Part shown: piece by piece, positions 25,860 to 33,404 of the stretch
Position numbering within the stretch: the stretch's first letter is position 1
How the letters are laid out: each line of letters starts with the position of its first letter
Source: Pelomonas sp046294815
GTDB lineage: Bacteria > Pseudomonadota > Gammaproteobacteria > Burkholderiales > Burkholderiaceae_C
Reading direction: 5' to 3'
DNA: 39,170 bases
NCBI GenBank assembly: GCA_046294815.1
Contig: JBKBOJ010000027.1
Span: forward strand, 1 to 39,170
The notes under the pieces: generated by a model
The model's input: only the letters and a program-made list of their open reading frames with translations
What the model was told of the DNA's origin: nothing
Database searches by the model: none
Translations under genes and position numbers: made by a program

Positions 25860-26158
25860 CAGCCACCCGCACGTATCGGTTCGCCGCCGATGATGCGGGT
25901 GGGCATGCCCTCCACCTCGCCGGGCAGGTGGGTGGGCTGGCCGGGACGGCTGTAGTACAGCACCACCACGCGCCGGCCCTGCGCATCCCGTTCTATCCAG
26001 GCACCGTCGACGCCGGGCAGGCGCAGCAGCTGGTCGGCCACGGGCTGGGGCAGCACGTCCTCGGCGGTGGGTTGGGCCTGGCTGCCCACCGGCTCTGGGT
26101 CGAGGGACAGAAAGCCGAGATCCCCGGGCGGCGGGGAGGCCTTGGGTAGTGCTGGCAT
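25859..26158 (-). CDS. Small protein resembling the N-terminal domain of the adjacent peptidase
   Basis: A 99-residue protein behind a good Shine-Dalgarno (AGGAG before ATG 26158). Residues 1-35 are Pro-rich and acidic. Residues 38-99 read PGVDGAWIERDAQG, RRVVVLYYS, HLPGEVEGMPTRIIGGEPIRAG. This pattern (Gly-rich strand, V-x-V-x-Y strand, Leu-Pro, then P-x-x-I-x-x-G-x-I-x-A) parallels residues 86-152 of the trypsin-like peptidase encoded 72 bases upstream. So it may be a free copy of that domain acting as an inhibitor, chaperone or targeting partner; this is inference from visual alignment. It is coupled to the DUF4936 gene. Confidence 0.75.
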   Translation of the reverse strand: MPALPKASPPPGDLGFLSLDPEPVGSQAQPTAEDVLPQPVADQLLRLPGVDGAWIERDAQGRRVVVLYYSRPGQPTHLPGEVEGMPTRIIGGEPIRAGG

Positions 26159-26230
26159 GGCGGACTCCTGGCAACTGCGGCGGCGGCAGCTTGCCGCCGC
26201 CCGGGATTGTCCGCCTGTTGGACGGACCGT

Positions 26231-27388
26231 TCAGGTCACGAGATTGACGTCCAGTGCCGCCAGCACGTCGCCGATGCGGTTGGCGAAGGTTGTGCCGCCG
26301 CCGCCGGCGAACAGCAGGCCCACCGGCGCGCGCCGGGCGTCCCAGGTCCAGATCAGCGAGCCCGAGTCGCCGCCCTGGCTGAAGTCGCCGCTGGCGGCCC
26401 GGATCGACATCTGGTTGACGAAGCGCCCGACCTTGCCGCCGCCGTAGTTGACGTTGACCGTCACGCCAATGGCGGTGACGCGGCCGGAGGTCAGCTGCGT
26501 CGTGCGGCCGCTCTTGCCCACCATCATGCCCGGCACCGCCGCCACCGGTGCGCTGCCCACGCGGAAGTACACCGGCCTGCCGCCGGAGAGGTACATCAGC
26601 TCCGCGCGCACGCGGTCGGGCCAGGCCCAGCCGGTGGCCGCATCCACCAAGTTGTTGCCGCCGGAGAAGTTGATGGGCACGAAGCGCTCCAGCACGGCGA
26701 CCTGGTCGGCCGGCATGCGGCCGCCGTCGTAGGGGCCGGGCTGGACGATGGCGCTGTTGATGGGCGCGGCATTGCTGTTGGCCAGCACGTGGTTGTTGCT
26801 CAGGATCATCAGCCGCGAGCTGCGCGGCGCGCTGCGGCCGCGGCACAGGCAGCCCTGGGTGCCCGCCGTGATGGCCACGTTGCCGACACTGATGCCACCC
26901 GGCGACGGCCGCAGGCGCATGCGGTGCTGGTGGGCGTCGACGATGCCGGTGCGCACCACCTGCACCGGGAAGTCGGGCGACGCGAGCGCCTGGAAGCCGG
27001 CCGCCGAGGCGATGCGCGCGCGGGTCTCGGGCGCGGGCTCGGGTTCGATGGTGTAGACCTCCAGCACCGGCTCGCCGGGAAGGCCGCCGTGCTCGGCCAG
27101 CTCGCCGAGGCCGATGCCCACGCCGACGATGTTGCTGTCCAGCGAGGCCGCCGACGTGACGCCCTCGGCCTCTGTCGACAAGGACTTGAGCAGGTCTTCG
27201 ACGGCGCTCTTGGCGGCGATGAGCTGCGGGTCCAGGCCGGCCATGAAGGACTCGGCCTCGGCATGCGCGCTGTCGAGGACAGCCTCCGAGGGGGCCTCGA
27301 ACTCGCTGCTGGTGGCGGGCTGATCGCTGGTGTTGTCGGTGGCGGGCGGGTCGTAGGCGGCGGTTCCGCCTGGGCGCTTGGTAGCCAT
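26231..27388 (-). CDS. Trypsin-like serine peptidase with NAL1-type N-terminal domain
   Basis: A 385-residue chymotrypsin-fold peptidase. Residues 1-60 are acidic and low-complexity. Residues about 85-155 form a separate domain (NIVGVGIGLG, EPVLEVYTIE, FPVQVVRTGIVDA) like that preceding the protease domain in NAL1-like proteins. The protease domain then starts at PSPGGISVGN. The likely triad is His200 (ILSNNHVLANSN), Asp249 (NNLVDAATGWA) and Ser342 (QGGDSGSLIW). No signal peptide is visible, so it is probably cytoplasmic or exported by another route. I chose ATG 27388 (MATKRPGG), which has GAGAGG upstream; an in-frame alternative start at 27466 adds 26 residues. Two small genes follow in the same direction. 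Confidence 0.85.
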   Translation of the reverse strand: MATKRPGGTAAYDPPATDNTSDQPATSSEFEAPSEAVLDSAHAEAESFMAGLDPQLIAAKSAVEDLLKSLSTEAEGVTSAASLDSNIVGVGIGLGELAEHGGLPGEPVLEVYTIEPEPAPETRARIASAAGFQALASPDFPVQVVRTGIVDAHQHRMRLRPSPGGISVGNVAITAGTQGCLCRGRSAPRSSRLMILSNNHVLANSNAAPINSAIVQPGPYDGGRMPADQVAVLERFVPINFSGGNNLVDAATGWAWPDRVRAELMYLSGGRPVYFRVGSAPVAAVPGMMVGKSGRTTQLTSGRVTAIGVTVNVNYGGGKVGRFVNQMSIRAASGDFSQGGDSGSLIWTWDARRAPVGLLFAGGGGTTFANRIGDVLAALDVNLVT

Positions 27389-27567
27389 GGTGTGCCTCTC
27401 TGATGGGTCGGTTGCGACGACCTCACCGAGAGGGGAGCGTCCCGCCGCGGCGGCCGTCTCCTTCAATATGGGCGGCCGCCCGCGAGTCCGTGCACCGAGA
27501 GTTAGGGGGACGCCGGCGCCAACTCATCAAGCCTGTGGAGGCTGGGCGTCCCCTATCCGCGCCAGGG

Positions 27568-28464
27568 TCAGTCCTGCGGCGGAATCTCGTAAGGCAGGGC
27601 GCGCGGCTGCAGCGTCGCGCCCGACGCGCTGCCCAGGTGCAGGCTGCCGCCTTCCAGCGCCGCGAGCTTGATCTCCGCGGCAATGACCGAGCGGCCGCCG
27701 CGCGTGCCACAGCCGGCTACCATGCCGGCCGGCTGTTCGGGGTCGGCGCTGTGGAAGATTTCCTGGCCCACGGCGGCGTCGCCGTCGGTCTCGAACAGCT
27801 GCAGCCGGCGCTTGAGCGTGCCTCGGTACTGGCTGCGCGCGACGACTTCCTGACCGGGATAGCAGCCCTTCTTGAAGCTCACGCCGCCCAGCACCTCGAA
27901 GTTGATCATCTGCGGCACGAAGGCCTCGACAGTGGCACCGCGCACCCAGGCCATGCCGGCCTCGGTCTCGGCCCAGGCCCAGTCGGCGGCGCTTAGCTCG
28001 GCGCCGGCCGGCGCGGGGTCGGTTGCCGGCTGCACGCACAGCGCACGACCCAGCCCGGATGCAGCGGGCAGGGCGATTTGCACCGCAGCGTCGTCGCGCG
28101 CCAGCGTCCAGGCCGCGGCGGCCGGCGTGCCGAGCAGGCCGTAGACGGCGAATTCGGCGCTCGCGTCGCTGAGCTTGCACTTGGCGCGCAGCACGAACAT
28201 GGACAGCCGCTTCAGCGTGGCCGCCAGCGTGTCGGCCGGCAGCGCCAGCAGGATCTCGTCGTCGCCATGCCGCCAGCCCACCATCGTGGCCAGCAGCCGG
28301 CCCTTGGGGGTGCAGAAGCCGGCCAGGCGCGCATGGTCGTGGTCCAGCTGCGCAAAGTCCTGCGTCAGCTGGCTGTGCAGAAAGCTGGCGGCATCGGCGC
28401 CCTGGGCGCGGATCACGCCCCAGTCGGTGAGGTGCAGTCGGGAGGCTTGGGAGGCTTGAGACAT
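27568..28464 (-). CDS. ygfZ: YgfZ family folate-binding Fe-S cluster repair protein
   Basis: YgfZ is a tetrahydrofolate-binding, GcvT-like protein that helps maintain certain Fe-S enzymes and tRNA modification. The 298-residue sequence has the diagnostic KGCYPGQEVVARSQYRG near residues 200-216 with the functional Cys, plus LHSQLTQDFAQL and FCTPKGRLLATM in the N-terminal domain. I chose ATG 28464 (MSQASQ) rather than the upstream in-frame ATG 28479, because a -10-like GATAAT ends 7 bases before it. It is divergent from mltG, the usual arrangement in Burkholderiales. Confidence 0.94.
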   Translation of the reverse strand: MSQASQASRLHLTDWGVIRAQGADAASFLHSQLTQDFAQLDHDHARLAGFCTPKGRLLATMVGWRHGDDEILLALPADTLAATLKRLSMFVLRAKCKLSDASAEFAVYGLLGTPAAAAWTLARDDAAVQIALPAASGLGRALCVQPATDPAPAGAELSAADWAWAETEAGMAWVRGATVEAFVPQMINFEVLGGVSFKKGCYPGQEVVARSQYRGTLKRRLQLFETDGDAAVGQEIFHSADPEQPAGMVAGCGTRGGRSVIAAEIKLAALEGGSLHLGSASGATLQPRALPYEIPPQD

Positions 28465-28471
28465 GGGCGGA

Positions 28472-28477
28472 ATTATC
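28472..28477 (-). promoter_or_regulatory. -10 element of ygfZ, leaderless type
   Basis: The minus strand reads GATAAT, then 7 bases (TCCGCCC), then ATG 28464. The arrangement and spacer are almost identical to those of mutL (GATAAT, CCCGCCG, ATG). Confidence 0.5.
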
Positions 28478-28511
28478 ATCTGCGCCTTTTGGTCAGACCC
28501 CGGGCAAGGGC

Positions 28512-29507
28512 ATGAAGTGGCTGGTGCGAGCGGTGCTCGTGTGGATGTTGATCGCGGCGCTGGCCGCCGCTGCCGCCTGGCAGTGGCTGCGCAGCCCGCT
28601 GCGGCTGGCCACGGCGTCGGTGGAGCTGTCGGTGGAGCCCGGCAGCAACCCGGCCGAGGTCGCGCGCGCCTGGGTGGCGGCCGGCGTGCAGACCGATGCG
28701 CGGCTGCTCTACCAGTGGTTCAAATGGTCCGGCCAGGCGCGCCAGATCCGCGCCGGCAGCTACGAGGTGCACGTCGGTGTCACGCCGCGCGAGCTGCTGG
28801 GCAAGATGGTGCGCGGCGACGAGGTGCTGGAGCAGCTGCGCCTGATCGAAGGCTGGAACTGGCGTCAGGTGCGCGCTGCGCTGGCGGCCGCGCCAGCGCT
28901 CAAGGTCCGCACTGCGCAGATGAGCGACGCGGAGATCATGGCTGCTTTGGGCGAGCCGGGCGTGGCGCCCGAGGGCCGCTTCTTCCCCGACACCTATGCC
29001 TATAGCCGCGGCGTCAGCGACCTGACCGTGCTCAAGCGCGCCCATGCGGCGATGAAGAAGCGGCTGGCCGCGGCTTGGGCGCAGCGCGCGCCCAACCTGC
29101 CGCTGAAGTCGGCGGACGAGGCGCTCATCCTCGCGTCCATCATCGAAAAGGAAACCGGCACCGCGGGCGACCGCGCGCGGGTGGCGGCCGTGTTCATCAA
29201 CCGGCTGCGCATCGGCATGCCCTTGCAGACCGACCCCACGGTCATCTACGGCTTGGGCGAGGCCTTCGACGGCAATCTGCGCAAGCGCGACCTGCAGACG
29301 GACACGCCGTTCAACACCTACATTCGCGGCGGTCTGCCGCCCACGCCCATCGCCATGCCGGGCGCAGCCTCGCTGCAGGCGGCGGTCAACCCGGCGGCGA
29401 TCCAGGCGCTGTACTTCGTCGCGCGCGGCGACGGCAGCAGCGAGTTCAGCGACGACCTCGCCGCGCACAATCGCGCGGTCAACAAATACCAACGCGGCGG
29501 CAAGTGA
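28512..29507 (+). CDS. mltG: Endolytic murein transglycosylase MltG
   Basis: MltG cleaves nascent glycan strands at the outer face of the inner membrane and is thought to set their length. The 331 residues have a single N-terminal membrane anchor (about 2-24, VRAVLVWMLIAALAAAAAW). A LysM-like part follows (VEPGSNPAEVARAWVAAGVQ), then the YceG catalytic domain with the catalytic Glu in LILASIIEKETG, and VFINRLRIGMPLQTDPTVIYGLG and YIRGGLPPTPIAMPG. It heads an operon in which every next start lies within a few bases of the previous stop: tmk (GTGA overlap), holB, pilZ, tatD and an ankyrin gene. Confidence 0.96.
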   Translation: MKWLVRAVLVWMLIAALAAAAAWQWLRSPLRLATASVELSVEPGSNPAEVARAWVAAGVQTDARLLYQWFKWSGQARQIRAGSYEVHVGVTPRELLGKMVRGDEVLEQLRLIEGWNWRQVRAALAAAPALKVRTAQMSDAEIMAALGEPGVAPEGRFFPDTYAYSRGVSDLTVLKRAHAAMKKRLAAAWAQRAPNLPLKSADEALILASIIEKETGTAGDRARVAAVFINRLRIGMPLQTDPTVIYGLGEAFDGNLRKRDLQTDTPFNTYIRGGLPPTPIAMPGAASLQAAVNPAAIQALYFVARGDGSSEFSDDLAAHNRAVNKYQRGGK

Positions 29508-30121
29508 CAGGGCGGTTCATCTCATTCGAAGGCATCGACGGCGCCGGCAAATCCACCCACATCCAGACGGTGGCCGACTGGTTCCGCGCGCGCGGTGACG
29601 ACGTGCAGCTCAGCCGCGAGCCCGGCGGCACGCCGCTGGCCGAGACGCTGCGCGACATCGTGCTCAAGCAGCCCATGGGCGCGCTGACCGAGGTGCTGCT
29701 GATGTTTGCCGGCCGGCGCGACCATGTCGAGACCGTCATCCGGCCCGCGCTGGCCGCCGGCAGGACGCTGCTGTGCGACCGCTTCACCGACGCCAGCTTC
29801 GCCTACCAGGGCGGTGGCCGCGGTCTGCCGCTGGCGGTGCTGACGTCGTTGGCCGACTGGGTGCAGGAAGGCACCGAGCCCGAGCTGACGCTGTGGTTCG
29901 ACCTGCCCGCCGAACAGGCCGCCGCGCGCCGCGCCAGCGCCCGTGAGGCCGACCGCATCGAGCAGCTGGACCTGGAGTTCTTCGAGCGCGTGCGTGCCGG
30001 CTACGCGGCCCGTGCGGCTCAGGCGCCGCAGCGCATCGTGCGCATCGACGCCAGCGGCACGGTCGCTGAGGTGGGCGTGCAGGTGCTGGCCGTGCTGGCC
30101 CAACGCTATCCCGCATGCTGA
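29504..30121 (+). CDS. tmk: Thymidylate kinase
   Basis: Tmk phosphorylates dTMP to dTDP for DNA synthesis. From the GTG at 29504, overlapping the mltG stop, the product has 205 residues. It shows the P-loop FEGIDGAGKST, the REPGGTPLAE substrate motif, CDRFTDASFAYQGGGRG, and the LID-region ARREADRI-like AREADRIEQ. The GTG start is required because no ATG precedes the P-loop. Its last codons overlap holB by 7 bases. Confidence 0.96.
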   Translation: MTGRFISFEGIDGAGKSTHIQTVADWFRARGDDVQLSREPGGTPLAETLRDIVLKQPMGALTEVLLMFAGRRDHVETVIRPALAAGRTLLCDRFTDASFAYQGGGRGLPLAVLTSLADWVQEGTEPELTLWFDLPAEQAAARRASAREADRIEQLDLEFFERVRAGYAARAAQAPQRIVRIDASGTVAEVGVQVLAVLAQRYPAC

Positions 30122-31140
30122 ACGCCGATCTCCCCTGGCTGCAGCAGCCGCTGACCGAGGCGCTGGCGCGCTACCGCTCGCATGCCTTGCTGGTGCAGGG
30201 CCCGGCCGGCGTGGGCCAGCTGGAGCTGGCGGTCAAGCTCGCGCAGAGCTGGCTGTGCGAGGCCGCGGCGCCGGGGCAGCCGGCCTGCGGCCACTGCGCC
30301 AGCTGCAAGCTGTTCGCCAGCGGCACGCATCCTGACTTCCAGCTGCTGCTGCCAGAGGCGCTGGAGGCCCCGGCCCGCGAGGCGCTGGGCCTGCCGTTCG
30401 AGGAGCCCGACCCCAAGGCCGGCAAGGCCAAGCCAAGCCGTGAGATCAAGATCGAGGCGGTGCGGGCGCTGCTGGCGTTCGCGCAGGCCACGTCGGCGCG
30501 TGGCAAGGCCAAGGTGGCCGTCATCTTCCCGGCCGAAGCGCTCAACGGCGTCGCCGCCAATGCGCTTTTGAAGACGCTGGAGGAGCCGTCCGGCCTGCTG
30601 CGCTTCGCGCTGGCCAGCCATGACAGCGCGGCGCTGCTGCCGACCATACGCAGCCGCTGCCAGCCGCTGCCGCTGGCCTTGCCGGACAGCGCCACGGCGC
30701 TGGCCTGGCTGGAGGCCAAGGGCGTGAAGGACGCCGCCGGCCTGCTGGCCGCCACCGGCGGCAGGCCGCAGCAGGCGCTGGCCTGGTTTGAGGACGGCCT
30801 GACCGACGCGGCCTGGCAGGCGCTGCCCAAGCGCGTCGCGCGCGGCGAGGCGGCGGCGCTGGCAGACTGGGCGCCGCCGCGCGCCATCGACGCGCTGCAG
30901 CGCCTGTGTCACGACCTGCTGCGCCGCAGTCACGGCCAGCCGGGCCAGTTCTTTGCGACATCCTCGCTGCCCTCGCCGCGCCGGGTGCAGCCGCTGCTGG
31001 CCTGGGAAGCCGAGCTGCGCCGCGCCGCACGCCATGCCGAGCACCCGCTGAATGCCGGCCTGTGGCTGGAGGCGCTGGTGGCCCAGGCGCAGGCCGCCAT
31101 CGCGGCGGCCGTGCGTAGCTTCAATACACTCGGGGCATGA
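30115..31140 (+). CDS. holB: DNA polymerase III subunit delta-prime
   Basis: Delta-prime is part of the clamp loader that places the beta sliding clamp on DNA. The 341-residue protein is AAA+ type with a degenerate P-loop (GPAGVGQLELA, lacking the Lys, as usual in delta-prime, which does not hydrolyse ATP). It has a zinc-binding module with four Cys (the one in WLCEAA and three in ACGHCASCK) and the arginine-finger SRC motif in TIRSRCQ. ALNGVAANALLKTLEEPS is also typical. It overlaps both tmk (7 bases) and pilZ (4 bases). Confidence 0.94.
   Translation: MLNADLPWLQQPLTEALARYRSHALLVQGPAGVGQLELAVKLAQSWLCEAAAPGQPACGHCASCKLFASGTHPDFQLLLPEALEAPAREALGLPFEEPDPKAGKAKPSREIKIEAVRALLAFAQATSARGKAKVAVIFPAEALNGVAANALLKTLEEPSGLLRFALASHDSAALLPTIRSRCQPLPLALPDSATALAWLEAKGVKDAAGLLAATGGRPQQALAWFEDGLTDAAWQALPKRVARGEAAALADWAPPRAIDALQRLCHDLLRRSHGQPGQFFATSSLPSPRRVQPLLAWEAELRRAARHAEHPLNAGLWLEALVAQAQAAIAAAVRSFNTLGA
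31125..31130 (+). promoter_or_regulatory. Possible internal -10 element before pilZ
   Basis: TACACT inside the 3' end of holB, 6 bases before the PilZ-protein ATG. It could start an extra leaderless transcript within the operon. The match may be chance because the bases are also coding. Confidence 0.3.
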
Positions 31141-31589
31141 GCGACGGAAATTCCAAGCAGGGGTCGGCCACCCTGCCGTTCCAGCCCAGCCAGCTGGGCG
31201 GCACGCTGCCGTTGCCCACCGTGGGCGGCGCCGGCGGCGGGTCTTCGGGGGCACGGCCCAGCGTCATCCAGCTGGTGTTCCGCGAGAAGTCGGCGCTTTA
31301 CGCGGCCTACATCCCAGCCTTCACCGACGGCGGCGTGTTCGTGCCCACCACGCGCGATTACAAGCTCGGCGAGGACATCTACCTGCTGCTGGCGCTGCCC
31401 GATGACAACCAGCGCTATCCCGTGGCCGGCAAGGTGGCCTGGCTGACGCCGGCCAATGCGTCGGGCGGCCGCACCCAGGGCGTCGGGGTGCGCTTCCCGG
31501 GCGACGAGAAGACGCGGCTGATCCGCCTGCGCATCGAGGAAATCCTGGGCACGGCGATCTCGTCGAGCAAGCCCACGCAGACCTTGTGA
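31137..31589 (+). CDS. pilZ: PilZ domain protein (type IV pilus type)
   Basis: A 150-residue cytoplasmic protein with a single PilZ domain from about residue 40 (SVIQLVFREKSALYAAYIPAF, GGVFVPTTRDYKLGEDIYLLLALP, KVAWLTPAN, GVGVRFPGDE). It lacks the RxxxR and (D/N)xSxxG residues that bind c-di-GMP, as in the pilus-biogenesis PilZ of Pseudomonas, which acts through PilB and FimX-like partners. The N-terminal 35 residues are Gly-rich and probably flexible. Its place after holB and before tatD is the standard pilZ locus. It overlaps the holB stop by 4 bases. Confidence 0.92.
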   Translation: MSDGNSKQGSATLPFQPSQLGGTLPLPTVGGAGGGSSGARPSVIQLVFREKSALYAAYIPAFTDGGVFVPTTRDYKLGEDIYLLLALPDDNQRYPVAGKVAWLTPANASGGRTQGVGVRFPGDEKTRLIRLRIEEILGTAISSSKPTQTL

Positions 31590-31592
31590 TCG

Positions 31593-32378
31593 ATGTTCAT
31601 TGATTCCCACTGCCACCTCAGCTTCCCGGAGCTGAAGGAGAGGCTCGCCGACATCCTCGCGGACATGCGCGACGCGCAGGTCGATCAGGCCATCTGCATC
31701 TGCACGCAGATGGAGGAGTTCGAGGCCGTGCATGCGCTGGCCGTCGAACATGCGCCGTTGTGGGCCACCGTGGGCGTGCACCCCGACACCGAGGACATGC
31801 GCGAGCCCGACGTGGCCGAGCTGGTGCAGTTGGCGGCCAGACCCAAGGTGGTCGCCATCGGCGAGACGGGGCTGGACTACTACCGGCTCAACGGCCGCAG
31901 CATCGACGACATGGCCTGGCAGCGCGAGCGTTTTCGCACCCACATCCGCGCCGCCAAGATCGCGGCCAAGCCGCTGGTCATCCACACCCGCGCCAGCGCG
32001 GCCGACACGCTGCGCGTGCTGGACGAGGAGGGCGGCGAGCAGGCGGGCGGCGTGTTTCACTGCTTCACCGAATCGGCGGAGGTGGCGCTGGCGGCGGTGG
32101 AGCGGGGCTACTACATCTCGTTCTCGGGCATCGTGAGCTTCAAGAACGCGCAGAACCTGCGCGATCTGCTGCCGCAGCTGCCGCCCGAGCGGCTGCTGAT
32201 CGAGACCGACAGCCCCTACCTGGCGCCCGTGCCCTTGCGCGGCAAGACCAACACGCCGGCCTATGTGCCGCATGTCGCGAAGGCGGTGGCCGATGCGCTC
32301 GGCCTGCCGGTGCCCGAGCTGGCCGCGCTGACCGCGGCCAATGCGCGCCGGCTGTTCCGACTGCCGGAGGTCGCATGA
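31593..32378 (+). CDS. tatD: TatD family metal-dependent deoxyribonuclease
   Basis: A 261-residue TIM-barrel hydrolase of the TatD/YcfH family, acting as a 3'-5' DNase. The metal-binding motifs appear in order: FIDSHCHLSFPEL (His pair), GETGLDYYR (Glu), VIHTRAS (His), FHCFTES (His) and LIETDSPYLAPVPLRGK (Asp). No signal peptide, so cytoplasmic. In this operon position it corresponds to E. coli YcfH, also found next to holB. It starts 3 bases after the pilZ stop and overlaps the ankyrin gene (ATGA). Confidence 0.94.
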   Translation: MFIDSHCHLSFPELKERLADILADMRDAQVDQAICICTQMEEFEAVHALAVEHAPLWATVGVHPDTEDMREPDVAELVQLAARPKVVAIGETGLDYYRLNGRSIDDMAWQRERFRTHIRAAKIAAKPLVIHTRASAADTLRVLDEEGGEQAGGVFHCFTESAEVALAAVERGYYISFSGIVSFKNAQNLRDLLPQLPPERLLIETDSPYLAPVPLRGKTNTPAYVPHVAKAVADALGLPVPELAALTAANARRLFRLPEVA

Positions 32379-33025
32379 AGCGCTGGTTGGTGGCGCTGAC
32401 GCTGGCGGCAGCGGGCCTGGCGCAGGCGGTGTCGGTCGATGACTTCGTCAAGGCTGCCGAGTTCAACGACCCGCGCCTCATCCAGCAACAGCTGCAGCAG
32501 GGCATCGACCCCAATCTGGCCGATTCGCGCGGCCGCACGGCGCTGTTCACGGCCGTGCGCGAGGGCTCGCAGCGCGCGCTGGAGGCGCTGCTGGCCTCGC
32601 CCAAGGTGGACGTGAACGCCGTCAACGCCGACGGCGAGACGCCGCTGATGCTGGCCGCCATCCGCGGCGCGCTGCCGGCGGTGCAGGCGCTGGTCAAGCG
32701 CGGCGCGGCCGTCAACCGCCGTGGCTGGACGCCGTTGCACTACGCCTGCAGCGGCCCGGACAACGGCGTGGCCGCTTTCCTCATTGCGCACGGCGCCGAG
32801 TTGAATGCGCGCTCCGAGAACGGCACCACGCCGCTGATGATGGCTGCCCGCTACGGCAACGGCGACCTGGTGCCCCTGCTGCTGAAAGCCGGCGCCGAGC
32901 CGCGCGCGGCCAACGAGCAGGAACTGACCGCTGCCGACTTCGCCCAGCGCGCGGGCCGTGACGCGATGGCCAAGGAACTGCGCCGCGCCATGCAGGAACG
33001 CGAGCGCAGCGCGGTTCGGCCTTAG
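32375..33025 (+). CDS. Exported ankyrin-repeat protein
   Basis: A 216-residue protein with a Sec signal peptide (MKRWLVALTLAAAGLAQA) followed by about five ankyrin repeats. Repeat signatures include PNLADSRGRTALFTAVREGS, VNAVNADGETPLMLAAIRGA, RRGWTPLHYACSGPDNGVAA and NARSENGTTPLMMAARYGNG. It should be periplasmic and mediate protein binding; the partner is unknown. It is the last gene of the mltG operon (ATGA overlap with tatD). Such a gene is commonly found here in Burkholderiales. Confidence 0.9.
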   Translation: MKRWLVALTLAAAGLAQAVSVDDFVKAAEFNDPRLIQQQLQQGIDPNLADSRGRTALFTAVREGSQRALEALLASPKVDVNAVNADGETPLMLAAIRGALPAVQALVKRGAAVNRRGWTPLHYACSGPDNGVAAFLIAHGAELNARSENGTTPLMMAARYGNGDLVPLLLKAGAEPRAANEQELTAADFAQRAGRDAMAKELRRAMQERERSAVRP

Positions 33026-33043
33026 TTCACGCCGGATCGGGCG

Positions 33044-33062
33044 TGTAAGAAAAACTCTTACA
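33044..33062. promoter_or_regulatory. Perfect inverted repeat TGTAAGA-5-TCTTACA
   Basis: TGTAAGA (33044-33050) and TCTTACA (33056-33062) form a perfect 7-base inverted repeat around AAAAC, in the gap before the 70-residue gene. The AT-rich arms argue against a terminator and for an operator. TACAGT (33108-33113) is a possible -10 downstream. The regulator is unknown. Confidence 0.45.
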
Positions 33063-33141
33063 TGCAGCAGCGCGCTGGGCCGACTGTTGCGGCGAGGCGC
33101 GCCTCCCTACAGTGAGGCCATCGTCGCACCCGAGGCCCACC

Positions 33142-33354
33142 ATGCTGTCCACCATCCCCAACCTGGCCGACCCCTTCGCCATGCTCATCGCGCCCGAGCA
33201 GGTGATCAATGCCGTCGAGCGCTCCGACCGCTTGGCGCGCCTGCAGCGCCGCGTCTACCGGCCGCTGGACCGGCCCTGGATTCCGCTGAAGGCCAGCGCC
33301 GCGTTCGATCGCGAGATCGACGCCGAGCCCGAAGGGCCCGACGACGTGCTGTAA
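33142..33354 (+). CDS. Conserved-looking 70-residue protein
   Basis: A small protein starting MLSTIPNLADPFAMLIAPEQ and continuing ERSDRLARLQRRVYRPLDRP, with an acidic C-terminus (DREIDAEPEGPDDVL). GC-rich third positions, a GAGG nine bases before the ATG, an upstream palindrome and a clear terminator support a real gene. The middle is Arg-rich and probably helical; no signal peptide or Cys. An upstream in-frame start at 33112 would add ten residues but lacks a ribosome-binding site. I recall similar short proteins in related genera but know no function. Confidence 0.7.
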   Translation: MLSTIPNLADPFAMLIAPEQVINAVERSDRLARLQRRVYRPLDRPWIPLKASAAFDREIDAEPEGPDDVL

Positions 33355-33357
33355 AGC

Positions 33358-33383
33358 AAAACGCCCGCGGCTGCGGGCGTTTT
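33358..33383. terminator. Bidirectional terminator between the 70-residue gene and efp
   Basis: AAAACGCCCGC (33358-33368) and GCGGGCGTTTT (33373-33383) form an 11-base-pair stem with a GGCT loop. The A and T runs at its ends let it work in both directions for these convergent genes. Confidence 0.85.
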
Positions 33384-33404
33384 CATTGGCGAGGCCGGGG
33401 GCGC

